64,000 bases of DNA from Neopestalotiopsis rosae (Eukaryota > Ascomycota > Sordariomycetes > Amphisphaeriales > Sporocadaceae). Positions 1 to 10,736 of the stretch are shown here, piece after piece. Positions within the stretch are counted from its first letter, which is position 1. Every line of letters begins with the position of its first letter. Below the pieces are notes generated by a model. The model ran no database searches. It was given only the letters and a program-made list of their open reading frames with translations, and was not told where the DNA came from. The stretch covers positions 1,054,001 through 1,118,000 of the forward strand of contig JALGAS010000011.1 in assembly GCA_023078685.1 (NCBI GenBank), written 5' to 3'. Made by a program: the position numbers and the translations under genes.

Positions 1-1034
1 GGGCGCCGATGACGGTATGAGTCTTGCTTTGTAATTAGCAATCAGCATGATTGGCGTTGGTGGCTTTGGGCATTCATGTTGGTTTCTCCCACATGTGGCT
101 GGGCAAGATCGACGGGGTTATAGACGACGACCAAGCCTTTGAAGGATACAAAATACTGGCGACTATGTGCACACCTTCAGAGGAGTTCATTAGTGAGATA
201 CCCAGACTACTATGTGCATAGCGAGTAGAAGGAAAAGAGAACATATTCAAGCCAAACCATCTGTGGTCACAAGGCCTCGATTTGATGATAAGAAGTAGCG
301 CTGTTCGTTTATAGACAAAATGTCCCATCATCCTAAACGAAACTCTTGACTATAGTAGCTTGCTCGCTGGTGAACAAATGTTCATTGCACGAGCCGCAAC
401 GGTTCTCTATAGAACGGTCGCTATGCACACTTCCGGTATAGACATTAGAGTCTGGGGTTATGTAACAGGGGATGACAGAAGACCCTGAATACTTGTTAGT
501 ACTAGACCGTCTGCCGTGTAGCCAGACTGACTTGAGATGATGCTTGGTAATTTATCCCCACAATTATGAGCTGTCTAGGAACCGGTTGAGCAACCCAGCA
601 AATGGATAGTCTTATCCCAATGCCATTTGAAGTATACGCAGCCGGGGTACTCCAACGCGATCAAGCCATCCTGCAATACGTTTGCGGAGATAACCTGCCT
701 TGTCCACCTAGCTCGCCAATATAGACTATTACCCTCGAGGGGCGTTGTTTCTTGGGACCATTGACCTAATGTCGGTTGGCATCTACAACTCAATTCCACC
801 AACCAGATGCTTGGATTGTGTTGAAAACCTCCACGGGTGTGCGGAGCGCGCAGCCGTAGTCCACCGCAGGCTCTCAAACTTGTGCTTAACCGACATGGCT
901 CAGTCTTGACAATTAACAATCGTGTGTCGGGGCTTGTTCAAAAGGTGTGCAGCCTCCGCATGGCCACTCGAGACGTCGCCATGTTTCCCTACCACGATTG
1001 AGTCCACTCTTGTCCGAAGAGCTTGCTAGTCAAG
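1..1034. other. Gene-less left edge, upstream of GH35 gene
   Basis: No reading frame here looks coding. Minus-strand open stretches at 74-331 and 575-919 have no recognisable family, no splice partners and no start context. The last few hundred bases must hold the promoter of the beta-galactosidase gene. Six-base CreA-type (SYGGRG) matches occur but only at the rate expected by chance. Confidence 0.5.
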
Positions 1035-4000
1035 ATGATCACCCTCAAGCATGTCCTCCTGTGCTTTGCCAGCTTTTTCTACATTTCCGTTCAGTGTCTT
1101 TCTCTGGGAGGGAAGCAATATAAGGTACTGCATTCTGAGAGACGAGATGCATTACAAGACTTGGTATTATTAAAGCATTCCACGGAGGAAGAGGCCGACG
1201 CTAACTCCTATGTAGGTAACTTGGGATGAGCGCACTCTCTTCGTTCGTGGGGAGCGTATCATGTTTTATTCTGGAGAATTTCATCCCTTTCGACTTCCTG
1301 TACCTGGGCTGTGGCTGGACGTTTTCCAGAAGATCAAGGCACTTGGTTACACGGGTGTCTCTTTTTATGTTGATTGGGCGCTTCTCGAAGGAAAGCCTGG
1401 TGAATTCTCTGCTGAGGGTGTCTTCGACTTGGAGCCCTTCTTTGACGCTGCAGCTGAAGCTGGAATATACCTCTTGGCTCGTCCAGGGCCGTATATCAAT
1501 GCAGAGGTATCCGGCGGCGGGTTCCCAGGCTGGCTTCAGCGAAACACTGCGACATTAAGGACGAATGAATCCGGATACGTTGATGCCACAAAGAATTATG
1601 TCTCGCATATTGGTCAAATCATTGCAAATGCCCAGATCACGAACGGCGGTCCGGTCGTTCTGTTCCAGCCAGAAAACGAGTATACTTTTGGCGCAAGCTG
1701 GGTTACTTGGCCAGATGTTGAATATATTGAGACGGTGAATGAAATGTTTCGTGCTGCAGGAATCAAAGTTCCGTACGTAAACAATGAGGCAGCAATCATT
1801 GGGCTGTTCACCCCGGAGAAGCCTGGTGGTAAGTATCGCTACACCAAGATTGATCCCATTGCACAACTAATTCAAAGATGGCCATAGGACCTGATATTTA
1901 TGGCCACGACAGCTACCCAATTGGCTGGGATTGTGCTCATCCGGCTAATTGGACTGCCGGCAACTTACCAACTGATTGGCGGCAACTTCACTTGGAACAG
2001 AGCCCGACGACCCCTTATGCCATTCCAGAGTTTCAAGGTGGTGCTATTGACAGTTGGTATAAATGACCCTACACTTTCTTGATTTTCACCATTCGCGGAC
2101 TAACACTCATAGGGCGGGAACCGGTTTAGAAGGGTGTGCTTCTCTCACAAATCATGAATACGAGCGCCTCTTCTTCAAGAATGACTTTAGTTTTGGTGTT
2201 ACCATTCTCAATATATACATGGTTTGTCTATCTTCCTCACTTGAGTCACTTGAGAAAAACCCGAATATTACCCATCTGGACACATTATGAGTGATGTTTG
2301 CTTGGAAATGTGTGCTAACAGTTTGAAAAGACATACGGAGGGACAAATTGGGGCAATTTGGGCCAATCTGGTGGCTACACATCATACGATTATGGTTCAG
2401 CCATCAAGGAAGACCGCACAATTGCACGAGAAAAGTATGTCGAAGCTAAACTGATAGCCCACTTCATCAGCTCTTCTCCGGCATATCTGAGCGCTATCCC
2501 TGGCAATCTCACAAACAGCTCATATGTCAGCACTTCCCAGTTGACAACCACGCCAATCTTTGGCGCCAATACGACGTTCTACGTTACCAGGCATTCTGAC
2601 TATACCTCACTCGAATCAACTCCTTATACCTTTTCAGTTACGACCAGTCAGGGAAATGTTACAATTCCACAGCTTGGTGGTTCCCTGACTTTAAACGGGC
2701 GAGATTCCAAGATCCACACAACCGATTACGATGTCGACGGAGTCAACCTTGTTTATTCTTCCGCCGATATCTATACTCATTCCCGCACTAGTGACAAACG
2801 CGTCTTGATCTTATATGGACTAGAGGGAGAGACTCATGAGTTAGCTTTCCTCTCAAGCCTGGGTGATCCGACTGTGGAGGGTGATTCAAGCACGATCAAG
2901 ATTGCCAGTCAGGGAGTAACGACAGTCGTCCAATGGCAGGTTACACAGGAAAGAAAAGTTCTCCATTATGGTGGCGACCTAGATGTTTACCTGTTGTGGC
3001 GCAACGATGCCTTCAAGTATTGGATCCTGCAGCTTGAGGCCCCAGCACCCATTGGCAACTACTCTTCGCAGACGAAGGATACAGTTATTGTCAAGGCTGG
3101 ATACCTACTTCGAACAGCTATCAAGTCAGGAACAACACTCAAGCTCACAGGGGACTTGAATGCTACGTCGGAGCTAGAAATTATCTCTGGCTTCCCCGAC
3201 GGCGACGAAGTCTACTTGAATGGTCAAAAGCTCGATTGTGCAAGGACGGAAAGTGGTCGATTGTCAGCACCACTACCTTTTGATCCGCCGGAAATTGACC
3301 TGCCAGATTTTGGAGGTCTTGCGTGGAAGTTCATCGACTCACTCCCGGAGATTCAACCAAATTATGATGATAATGCGTGGGCCCATGCCGACCACGCGAC
3401 AACGAATAATACTGCCCGAGATGATTCTGGGACGATCTTTACTCTCAAGACACCTACTAGCCTCATAGCGAGTGACTATGGCTTCCATACGGGCTCTCTT
3501 CTATATCGCGGCTCTTTCATTGCCAATGGCAATGAGACTTCCTTGTATCTCTCGATAACAGGAGGGTCTGGATTTGGGCATTCCGTGTGGATCAATTCCA
3601 GTCACGTCGGATCATACACTGGCTCAGGCTCAGCGAAATCATTCAACCAAACGTTGATGCTGAGCAGCGCCAGTGGACTGCACATGGTCCGTGGCGAAAG
3701 ATATGTCATGACTATCTTGATTGACCATATGGGTCAGGAGACGAGTTGGACTCCCGGCTATGATACAATGAAAACTCCCCGCGGTGTCATTGACTATCAA
3801 CTCTCGGGGCATGCACAGTCGGACGTCACTTGGAAGCTCACAGGTAATATTGGCAACGAAGACTACGCGGATAAAGTCCGAGGCCCTTTGAACGAAGGTG
3901 GCATGTGGGCGGAGAGACAAGGGTTCCATCTACCTGCGCCACCAACAGACGAGTGGGAGTCTGTCTCGCCCTTTGGCTACATTGAGGCACCTGGAGTTGG

Positions 4001-4367
4001 CTTTTACGCCACCAAGTTCGAACTCGACATTCCCAGCGGCTGGGATATACCTCTGAGCTTCGACTTCAGCAATAGCACAAGGGATGATGGTGTGCCCGTT
4101 GATTTTCGAATTCAGTTGTATGTCAATGGATGGCAATTTGGCAAGTACATCAACAACCTTGGACCTCAGCAGAGCTTCACAGTCCCGCAAGGCATACTGA
4201 ACTATAGTGGTGAGAACTATCTTGCCCTTACCATTTGGTCCCAAGGCACGGTCGGAGGCCGTCTCAATGGCCTGAAATTGGTTGCCAATGCAATTATACA
4301 ATCAGGAATGAAGCGGCCAGCAATGTCCTGGGGTGACGCATGGGAGCAGCGTGACGCAGCGTATTGA
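1035..4367 (+). CDS. Secreted beta-galactosidase, glycoside hydrolase family 35
   Basis: Hydrolyses terminal beta-D-galactosyl residues (lactose, galactan or xyloglucan side chains) outside the cell. Five exons give 1018 residues, the normal size for fungal GH35: 1035-1163, 1216-1828, 1888-2056, 2113-2221 and 2331-4367. Introns are 52, 59, 56 and 109 nt, with CTAAC or CTAAT branch sites before their acceptors, and all phases close. The first ATG opens a hydrophobic signal peptide ([21 protein letters not shown]). The GH35 barrel contains [14 protein letters not shown], the acid/base glutamate in QPENEY (about E196) and the nucleophile glutamate in PEFQGG (about E295), followed by GGTNWGNLG and [11 protein letters not shown]. 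The long last exon carries the C-terminal beta-sandwich and jelly-roll domains with many N-glycosylation sequons. A CBM9-like secreted protein lies 0.75 kb downstream on the same strand. It resembles Aspergillus lacA-type and Trichoderma bga1 enzymes; the exact orthologue is not assigned. Confidence 0.96.
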
Positions 4368-5111
4368 TGTATCTTGTTCCACAAAAGTATATATAAGGTA
4401 TATAACGTGATTCTTCAAGAAGAAAGTATCCTTCGGCACAGTGTAGTCTGGCGTCTCTTATCATTCAATTCACAATAAATCTGCAGCGTCTAGGTGACGA
4501 TAGATATCGCCTCAAAGTAACCTCGACATTCACAGACACGGACACGGATGTTGTACACGAAGTTATTCGTAAGGGGGTTTTCGCTAGTGATGGTGGTAGA
4601 CGAATGCACGAATGATTGGTTGATGTCAATGCTGCTGTGCATGTACTCTGCAATCCGGTCAATGTTGGTCACGCGGCATCGTTCCTACGGTCGTGTGACC
4701 ATGTCCCTGTCGTCAATAAATATACACTCAAGAAAAGAAAGGAGATGAAGACAAAAGGGCTGTCATGAGATTCTAGATGGTGAGGCTGCACTTTCTGTTT
4801 CCTGGGTAGCTGTGCGACCTCTGAAATGACATTTTTCAATGCTAATTTGTGAACAACGACATTTGACTGAATCCACAGTATCTTAGATCATGGGCAGCGT
4901 GCGACTGTGATGACATGTTCCGATTAGGAAACGACTCTCGAAAGCGGGGGAATCGTACTTGCCACCCTCTTGCATATCCATCTACATACGGGAAGGGCAG
5001 GGAATCCTTCCATGAATCCTTCGATCATTTATTACAAGGCAATAACCATCCCTTTTTCAACACCTTCATTCAAGAATTTGAACTTCCGTTAAGCCCTGAG
5101 ATCATTTCATT
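4368..5111. other. Intergenic, GH35 3' end to CBM9-like promoter
   Basis: 744 nt with no supported gene. It should hold the 3' UTR of the GH35 gene and the promoter of the next gene on the same strand. Small open frames on both strands lack coding features. Confidence 0.6.
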
Positions 5112-5834
5112 ATGCTTTCGTTCTCTCGTTTTGCGGCGGTGACATACGCCACTTTCGCTATTGCCACAGCCATGCCGCAAGCCCAGGAAGCGGCATCCTC
5201 ATACAGCGAGGTGCCCTATCTTGTAGCCTACCAATGCCCTACGATGGCCACAATCTCGTATTCTCTATCCGTCCCGGACAGGGACCCCTTTCCCAAGACT
5301 GAGGTTGGCCTTTGCTACGATGATGCGGCTGGCTTTTTGCACATTAACTTCACTGCCTACAATGAGCAGTACTTCTTCTATGACCCTGATATGGGTACCA
5401 ATGATGCTCTTTATGAGTACGAGGTTATGGAGGCTTTTATCTACCAGGGCACCAACGACCCGCAAACATACCTTGAGTTTGAGGTCTCACCAGCCAACGT
5501 CACCTGGCAAGCTTTTGTCTATAATCCGTCCAAGATACGCGAGTCGGGCGCGGTTTTCGATCACTTCTTCATCAATGACCCACTCTACGACGGCTTCAGC
5601 GCGCAGACTATTCTCGATCGAGCAGGACAGACATGGAATTCCTACGTTCAAATTCCGCTCGGTCTATTCAATATTGATCCGGGAGAGGCCAATGGCACCG
5701 ATTGGAGGATGAACTTCTTTCGCATTGTCGAGTCAGAGGATACTTTTCCGAATCAGACGTATGGCGCATGGAGTCCAGTCCCTGAGCCAAACTTCCATAT
5801 GACACCGTACCTTGGCAGGGTACACTTTGGCTGA
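5112..5834 (+). CDS. Secreted protein with CBM9-like beta-sandwich
   Basis: Single-exon gene of 240 residues. The N-terminus (MLSFSRFAAVTYATFAIATA) is a signal peptide, and several N-glycosylation sequons follow. The body matches the carbohydrate-binding family 9-like fold as I know it from fungi: an early bound-ligand region (VGLCYDDAAGFLHINF), a central YEYEVMEAFIYQG strand pair, and the closing pattern DWRMNFFRI, then AWSP, then FH and a final LGRVHFG. Proteins like this have no catalytic residues and are thought to bind sugars or cell-wall polymers. Its position just downstream of a beta-galactosidase fits a role in polysaccharide capture, but that is an inference. Family assignment is from motif memory; a structural prediction would confirm it. 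Confidence 0.78.
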   Translation: MLSFSRFAAVTYATFAIATAMPQAQEAASSYSEVPYLVAYQCPTMATISYSLSVPDRDPFPKTEVGLCYDDAAGFLHINFTAYNEQYFFYDPDMGTNDALYEYEVMEAFIYQGTNDPQTYLEFEVSPANVTWQAFVYNPSKIRESGAVFDHFFINDPLYDGFSAQTILDRAGQTWNSYVQIPLGLFNIDPGEANGTDWRMNFFRIVESEDTFPNQTYGAWSPVPEPNFHMTPYLGRVHFG

Positions 5835-7350
5835 AGGACCAGGTCATTCTATGTAACGTCGATGAGAATGCTGGCCTAACGAGCATCTCTGTTGCTCTCG
5901 GCTCTTACTAAATTACGAGAGCTTGGAAAGTGGATTGTTATTGGCAACAGTTACCTTTTCAAATAAATCGTTACGGTAGTCCCAATGCTGCCAAGCTAGT
6001 TGATTTCGCACCTCGCAATCACTCCCTTGATATGTGACTGAGCATTCCTTCCACAATATAATATGTCGTTGAACGTCATTACAATGCAGTCCTGAGTTCA
6101 AGGCGAACCAAGGTTTCTGCCATGAAATAGCTGAAATTGAACATTCGATCCCGTGAGGGGATAAATACAGCTTACAGCTCCTCACAAGTAATCATGAAAT
6201 TGCCATTTATTTGGTCACGGGCAGGAGTATAGCTCGATGTGGAGCATTGTTGGTTTACGAAAAATGGTGTACAAGTTGCCTTAGACGTGTGGCCGATTGT
6301 ATGTCTATATTGTAATGATACAATCATCAGCTTCGCTTGAATGGCATCTGCGCCAGCGCTCATCTGATCATAGTTCAAGACATGCGAAATAGACTGAGGA
6401 TATATCAAGTCATCGATTTCGCCGATGTTGTGCCCCGGGCCCTAGCGGAATAGCTACCTACTGAGCAATATATATCTTGCCAAGGCTGGATGAGTTCGTC
6501 TTGCTGTCAAACATACCCACTTGCCGGGTGTTTCAAATCCCAGCTTGGCTCAGACCCTTACCCCGGCCCATCATGACATTCTTCGGGAACATGAGTCATG
6601 CACAGGTGTCATAATCCGACAGACGTAGAACCGAAGTCATCGCAAATTTGGGGATCGTGCCGAGCCGATCCATTATTTCATGGAATTTATTAGCAAGAAT
6701 GGCTGCTGCGTCGTGACAAACACTCAAAAACCCTTGGAAGTTAGGGACTATTCGTGTGATCGGATGATTGACGATCTTTGCAGAGCCCATGCATAGTATA
6801 TTTGCAGTATCGAACACATTGATCTGTACCTGCCAAAGAGCGAGCATGGCGGTCGAATTATGAAAATCGAGCCCGGAAGCGCGATCTTTTTCAATTCCAG
6901 GAGGATACCCAGCACGGGAGGGCGTTTGACTGACCCGTGACAGATTGGTGTATCCATGAGGGGCCATCTTGAAGGAGCGGGTGAGCGTCTCCTCGTACCA
7001 AATCCATAACATGTGACGAGGAAACTGCAAGACCAAGCAATGGCCATCTGCTGTGTGAACCATTCATCGCCGTACAGCCTGTATGTTGATAAATAATGCA
7101 ACGCCTTTTGACTAGGTACTTTTCATTTGTCTTTGTAGATCTTCCGAATGTGCTAATGCGTGTAAAGCAACCAATGCAACCCTTGCGTATTTTTGGCCCT
7201 TGGGTATCATCAATGTCCGTCCTCAACAAGAAAAGAAAAAAAGCATCAACTCCTATGCTATAGGGACCAAAATAATGCCATCGAATCGTGCCGCAGCGCC
7301 GCGCGCGTATCAACTTTGGTGTATCAGCGTCCCGGCATTGGTCCAGACCA
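5835..7350. other. Gene-less stretch between two convergent genes
   Basis: 1.5 kb holding the 3' regions of the CBM9-like gene and of the minus-strand GCR1-type gene. Overlapping open frames at 6596-7370 on the minus strand have no family resemblance and an unnatural residue mix. I see no gene, RNA or repeat here. Confidence 0.5.
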
Positions 7351-8540
7351 CTATGCAACGGTACTCTCATCCGGCCCTCCCTTGTCTTTCCGTTCGTCCT
7401 GCAGCATGCGAATCAGTTTGTTGATAGTACCGCCATCACGAAGTTTCTCAACCTCTCGCACGGCTTCATCCTCTCCCATGCCATCGGTAAGGTATTCCTT
7501 TATCTTATCCCATATGACTTTGCGACGTGAGTACCAGGTCCTGCCACGTGGTTCGGGTCGCCATCTCGACCCCCAGGTAGCGTCCAGTTCTTCGACCGCC
7601 GGCTGTCCATCTATACCTTCGCGGTATTCTTTCCAGACTTCCTCGACTGTTCCTACTGTGCGATAATCGTAGGCGGGAGGGCCGGGCGTTTGTGGTGTTT
7701 GCAGATTCGTCTGCTTCGGGAGAAGACGAGCATCAGTGTGTGAGTTCTGTGGCGATTGGGGGGGTCTCGCAGTCCGAGCACCAGGATGAGAACTTGGTAG
7801 TCTGGAAATTGGAGGAGATTGTTGCGGAATCATTGGAGCGGGTGGCGCAATTGCTCTAGATGTTCTGGGCTCGGTATAGCCTTGTGGTGATGCCTGGAGT
7901 TGCTGTTCGAGACTTTGATTAGTTTGCAAGTCCGTCGTCACATGATGGACAAAGGCCAAAGGGACTTCTTCAGAGACCAGCCCAAGGGCAAGGGAGACCG
8001 GGGAATCATCGCTACTTTGGGCGATCGTGGCTCAAGTGGAGCAAGTTTTGCACCTACCGATGATGCTGCTTGGAACTGTAATGCTTGTCCATTGAACAGA
8101 CTCGCTAGGCTGGCCTTGACATCACTCAGCTGCTGCGCAACGCTCTCGTATTGTGCGGATATGGTGGCGGCATATTGCTGATGATGCGCCTGTATTTGGA
8201 GAATAGTCGTGATGAGTTGTTCCGGCGTCCGGCCGATCAGTTGATCCTCGGTCACCAGCATGGGCGTTTGCGAAGGCGGGTGTGAATTAGAAAGCGCAGT
8301 AAGTGATGACATGGCAGCGACAGGCACGCCCTTGCCGGGGCTCGGGGCCATACCGCCGACACCGAAGGCTGGCATGGACGGAGGACCAGCTACGGCGGCA
8401 GTCGCCTTGGCCGTGGCATGTCGCTTGGACGGCGTGGCTTGGAGACCGGCAGTTCGCTGCAAGTCAGATGCAGCCGAGCGCTTTGATCCTGCAGCGACCG
8501 TATTGGGGGTTGGTATGCCGGCTGATGGCGAGGACAGCAT
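7351..8540 (-). CDS. GCR1_C-domain DNA-binding protein (glycolytic-gene activator type)
   Basis: Two exons, 8540-8058 and 7902-7351, give 344 residues; the 155-nt intron has a GTAGGT donor and CTAAT branch 13 nt before its CAG acceptor. The C-terminal part from about residue 240 shows the GCR1_C fold: TVEEVWKEYREG, then PAVEELDATWGSRWR, then R-KVIWDKIKEYL. This domain binds DNA in yeast Gcr1 and in the wider fungal and transposon-derived family. The N-terminal half is low-complexity Ser/Pro/Ala with a helical segment (QIQAHHQQYAATISAQYESV) that may form a coiled coil. The start at 8540 is the first in-frame ATG; reading upstream stays open to 8621 but meets a stop without another ATG. A CT-rich tract (plus-strand GAAGAAG repeats, 8895-9020) fits a promoter or leader. 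A role in glycolytic gene control is inferred from the family only. Confidence 0.8.
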
Positions 8541-8604
8541 CGAATATCTATCGGCAAGACAGGCAACCAGATGGGAGAAATGTCTTGTCTCCTCGGGCAA
8601 TTTT

Positions 8605-8628
8605 TTAAGAGTGTGCAACAACCGGCAT
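8605..8628 (-). promoter_or_regulatory. Upstream ORF of 7 codons in GCR1-type leader
   Basis: On the minus strand the ATG at 8628 opens MPVVAHS and stops at 8605, 64 nt before the main ATG at 8540. If the leader is unspliced, scanning ribosomes meet this ATG first, so it could lower translation of the DNA-binding protein. A leader intron could remove it. Confidence 0.4.
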
Positions 8629-10496
8629 TAGCAGTGGCAGTGACAGCCGGCGTCGCGTGTCGGGGAATTCCCAATCTAGATCGATCAGTAGGTAGATGGA
8701 CGTCTAGACTGGGCTGACGGAATGACAGGTCAGGATACCGAAACGTTAAAAAAGAAGAAACCAAAACCCAAAATAATGCGTCAGAATAAATCAGTCCAAA
8801 ATATAATGATCCAAAAGAAGGGAAAGTTTGGGATGTGTGTGAAATTATGGACACAGAGAAGCGGCACTCCGGGCTAGCCGGGTACGGGGGTGAGACCAAG
8901 AAGAAGAAATAGAAGGAGAAGAAGAAGAAGAAGAAGAGTGGTTCCAAAGGTAGTAGCAGCGACGGGGAACCGCGTAGCAAGAAGTGAAGAAGGAGAAGGA
9001 GAAGGAGAAGAAGAAAAAAGAGCCAAGTAACAGAGCGATAAGCGCAATGTAAGCAAAAGGGAAAATAAATCAAGATTGCTGACGAGTCACAGGTTTCTCT
9101 GATCTGTCTGGACTCTGGGGGCGGGAATCTGGCAAGTCTGGTCTCACCCACCACTACCAGTACCCACGAACCACAACGGCGACACACTAAAAATCTACAA
9201 CGGTCACCGCGTCCATCGCCGCTAACCACTACCGACTGACGCCACCCTGGTTTTTAAAGCATTTCCCCCCTCCTGCTTCAATCGCTAAGTGTCAACGTGA
9301 GACATGCGACACAATCACGTGATGACCATGTGCGCGTGCCGTCCGGGTATTGGCCGGCCGGTGGATGGGCGAGAAAGCCGGGTCGCGCTTAGAATAAGAC
9401 GAAGGTGTAATGTAAATAAGGTGGTGTTTTATCCATCATCGAAATCTAGAATGCTGGAATGTCGGAATAGCAAGAGGGCATTTCCTTCCCGACGTCGCCA
9501 CTCATGTTCGTTTTCTAATGTACCGTAGCATATATGCCATAGCCATTTTTATTTCCATTTGTATTTTACCATTAATAAACTCTTTGTCGGCATGAATGTC
9601 GACCAGGATCAAATTTGGCTCTATTGCTTGTTATAAGTGTTGGGCTATCTATTGACCATCCCATGAAACCCACGATCGCCCTCAATACTCTAATTAGAGT
9701 GTGCATGCATGTAAATGCCAAGCAACCAGGACTTTGACTACTCGATGCCCGGGGGGAACAAAAGAAGAAGAAAAAGAAGAGATGGAGGAAAAGAAAAAGA
9801 AACACATCGTTTTATTTAGATATAGCGAATACTTTTCAACTGGTAACCATCCTGGGTCACGCAGTCCCGCACCAACGGACTATGCCAGCGCGATCTATCC
9901 AGCCTTGTTGCATGACTTAGACACAACCTATTGCCTCACAGAAATGCAACATTTCTCGTTTGTTTCACCCCGGCACTTTATTTGTAGTTTCAAATATGCT
10001 TGTTCATAACCTTCGATAAAGAGAAATTCCTTGATTTATATCATATTCTAACGACTTCTTGTCCTCGGATTATAATCTGGATGGAGGATTGAAGAGGTCT
10101 AACACCCCTGCAATGTCAAGAGTAGCGGAACCTGATGATCGAACCACCTATCCTGACCATCTTCTCTCGCACGACAGTTGAACGTAATCCCGATCAGCGA
10201 CGGAGTTCAGTTCGTTCAATTTTCTGGAAATACGTTTATATAAGTTACCAAGTTGTACAAAAAAAAAAGTCAACATTTCTGCCACAGCACCTGTGACTAG
10301 TAGTGCAAGCAAAAGTGCACTGTTCGAGCATTCCTTATATCTCAACGGCTGTAGGATATCCCAGTCTCGATAAGCAATAACTATCAAGAACTATAATTCA
10401 CAGGGAGGCAAATACACAACGACTTATCCCTAATCATCAAACACCAATTCATCCCAGGCCCGCAAGAAGTCACCTTTAACACACATTCTATCCATC
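8629..10496. other. Leader/promoter of GCR1-type gene plus empty intergenic
   Basis: 8629-9250 is the probable 5' leader and promoter of the minus-strand gene. It holds a long GAA/GGA-rich run (8895-9020; CT-rich on the transcribed strand). 9250-10496 has no supported gene. A short purine-rich run at 9755-9810 and open frames around it look non-coding. Confidence 0.5.
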
Positions 10497-10736
10497 ATGC
10501 AACCCTCACAGAGGTTCATGCTACAGCCAACATCAAGGCTTCTCAGCAGCCCGTCCAATTCGCACACACATGGTATCATCGGCAAATTGCGCCAAATGAA
10601 GAAACACGCGCCGCAAGAAGTGTATCCTCTTTTCTTTGCTTGCGGCTTCATGCTCACGGTCATGATCTCCACGGGAGTACATAAACTCATCACGGACCGG
10701 AATCTGAGAAGAGCTCGACAAAACAGAAGGGAATGA
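10497..10736 (+). CDS. Small membrane protein, possible MLRQ/B12D (NDUFA4-like) family
   Basis: 79-residue single-exon frame. The ATG sits in a good context (CATCATGC). Residues 1-35 are basic and Ser-rich, like a mitochondrial leader. Then come QMKKHAPQEVYPLFF, one hydrophobic span (FFACGFMLTVMISTGV) and a short basic tail (HKLITDRNLRRARQNRRE). This order, with a Pro-leu/phe entry into a single span and a charged tail containing a D-x-x-LR pattern, is what I know from fungal MLRQ-subunit-like proteins of the inner mitochondrial membrane. The frame lies in an AT-rich, gene-poor stretch, and other frames overlap it on the opposite strand. It could be a diverged paralogue or chance; transcript or homologue support would decide. 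Confidence 0.42.
   Translation: MQPSQRFMLQPTSRLLSSPSNSHTHGIIGKLRQMKKHAPQEVYPLFFACGFMLTVMISTGVHKLITDRNLRRARQNRRE

Noticed and set aside
575..919. 114-codon minus-strand frame near the left edge
   Set aside because: Amino-acid mix is odd, no family is recognised and it lies where the GH35 promoter is expected.
642..959. Four CreA-type SYGGRG hexamers (642, 829, 841 and 954) upstream of the beta-galactosidase
   Set aside because: With two degenerate strands, about four matches per kilobase are expected by chance, and no close functional pair could be singled out.
6596..7370. Overlapping minus-strand frames between the CBM9-like and GCR1-type genes
   Set aside because: Three frames overlap one another, none has a domain, and splice signals do not join them.
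8390..9229. Long minus-strand frame with Leu/Phe/Ser runs
   Set aside because: The runs come from the CT-rich tract of the GCR1-type leader; its right half is a shadow of the real exon in another frame.
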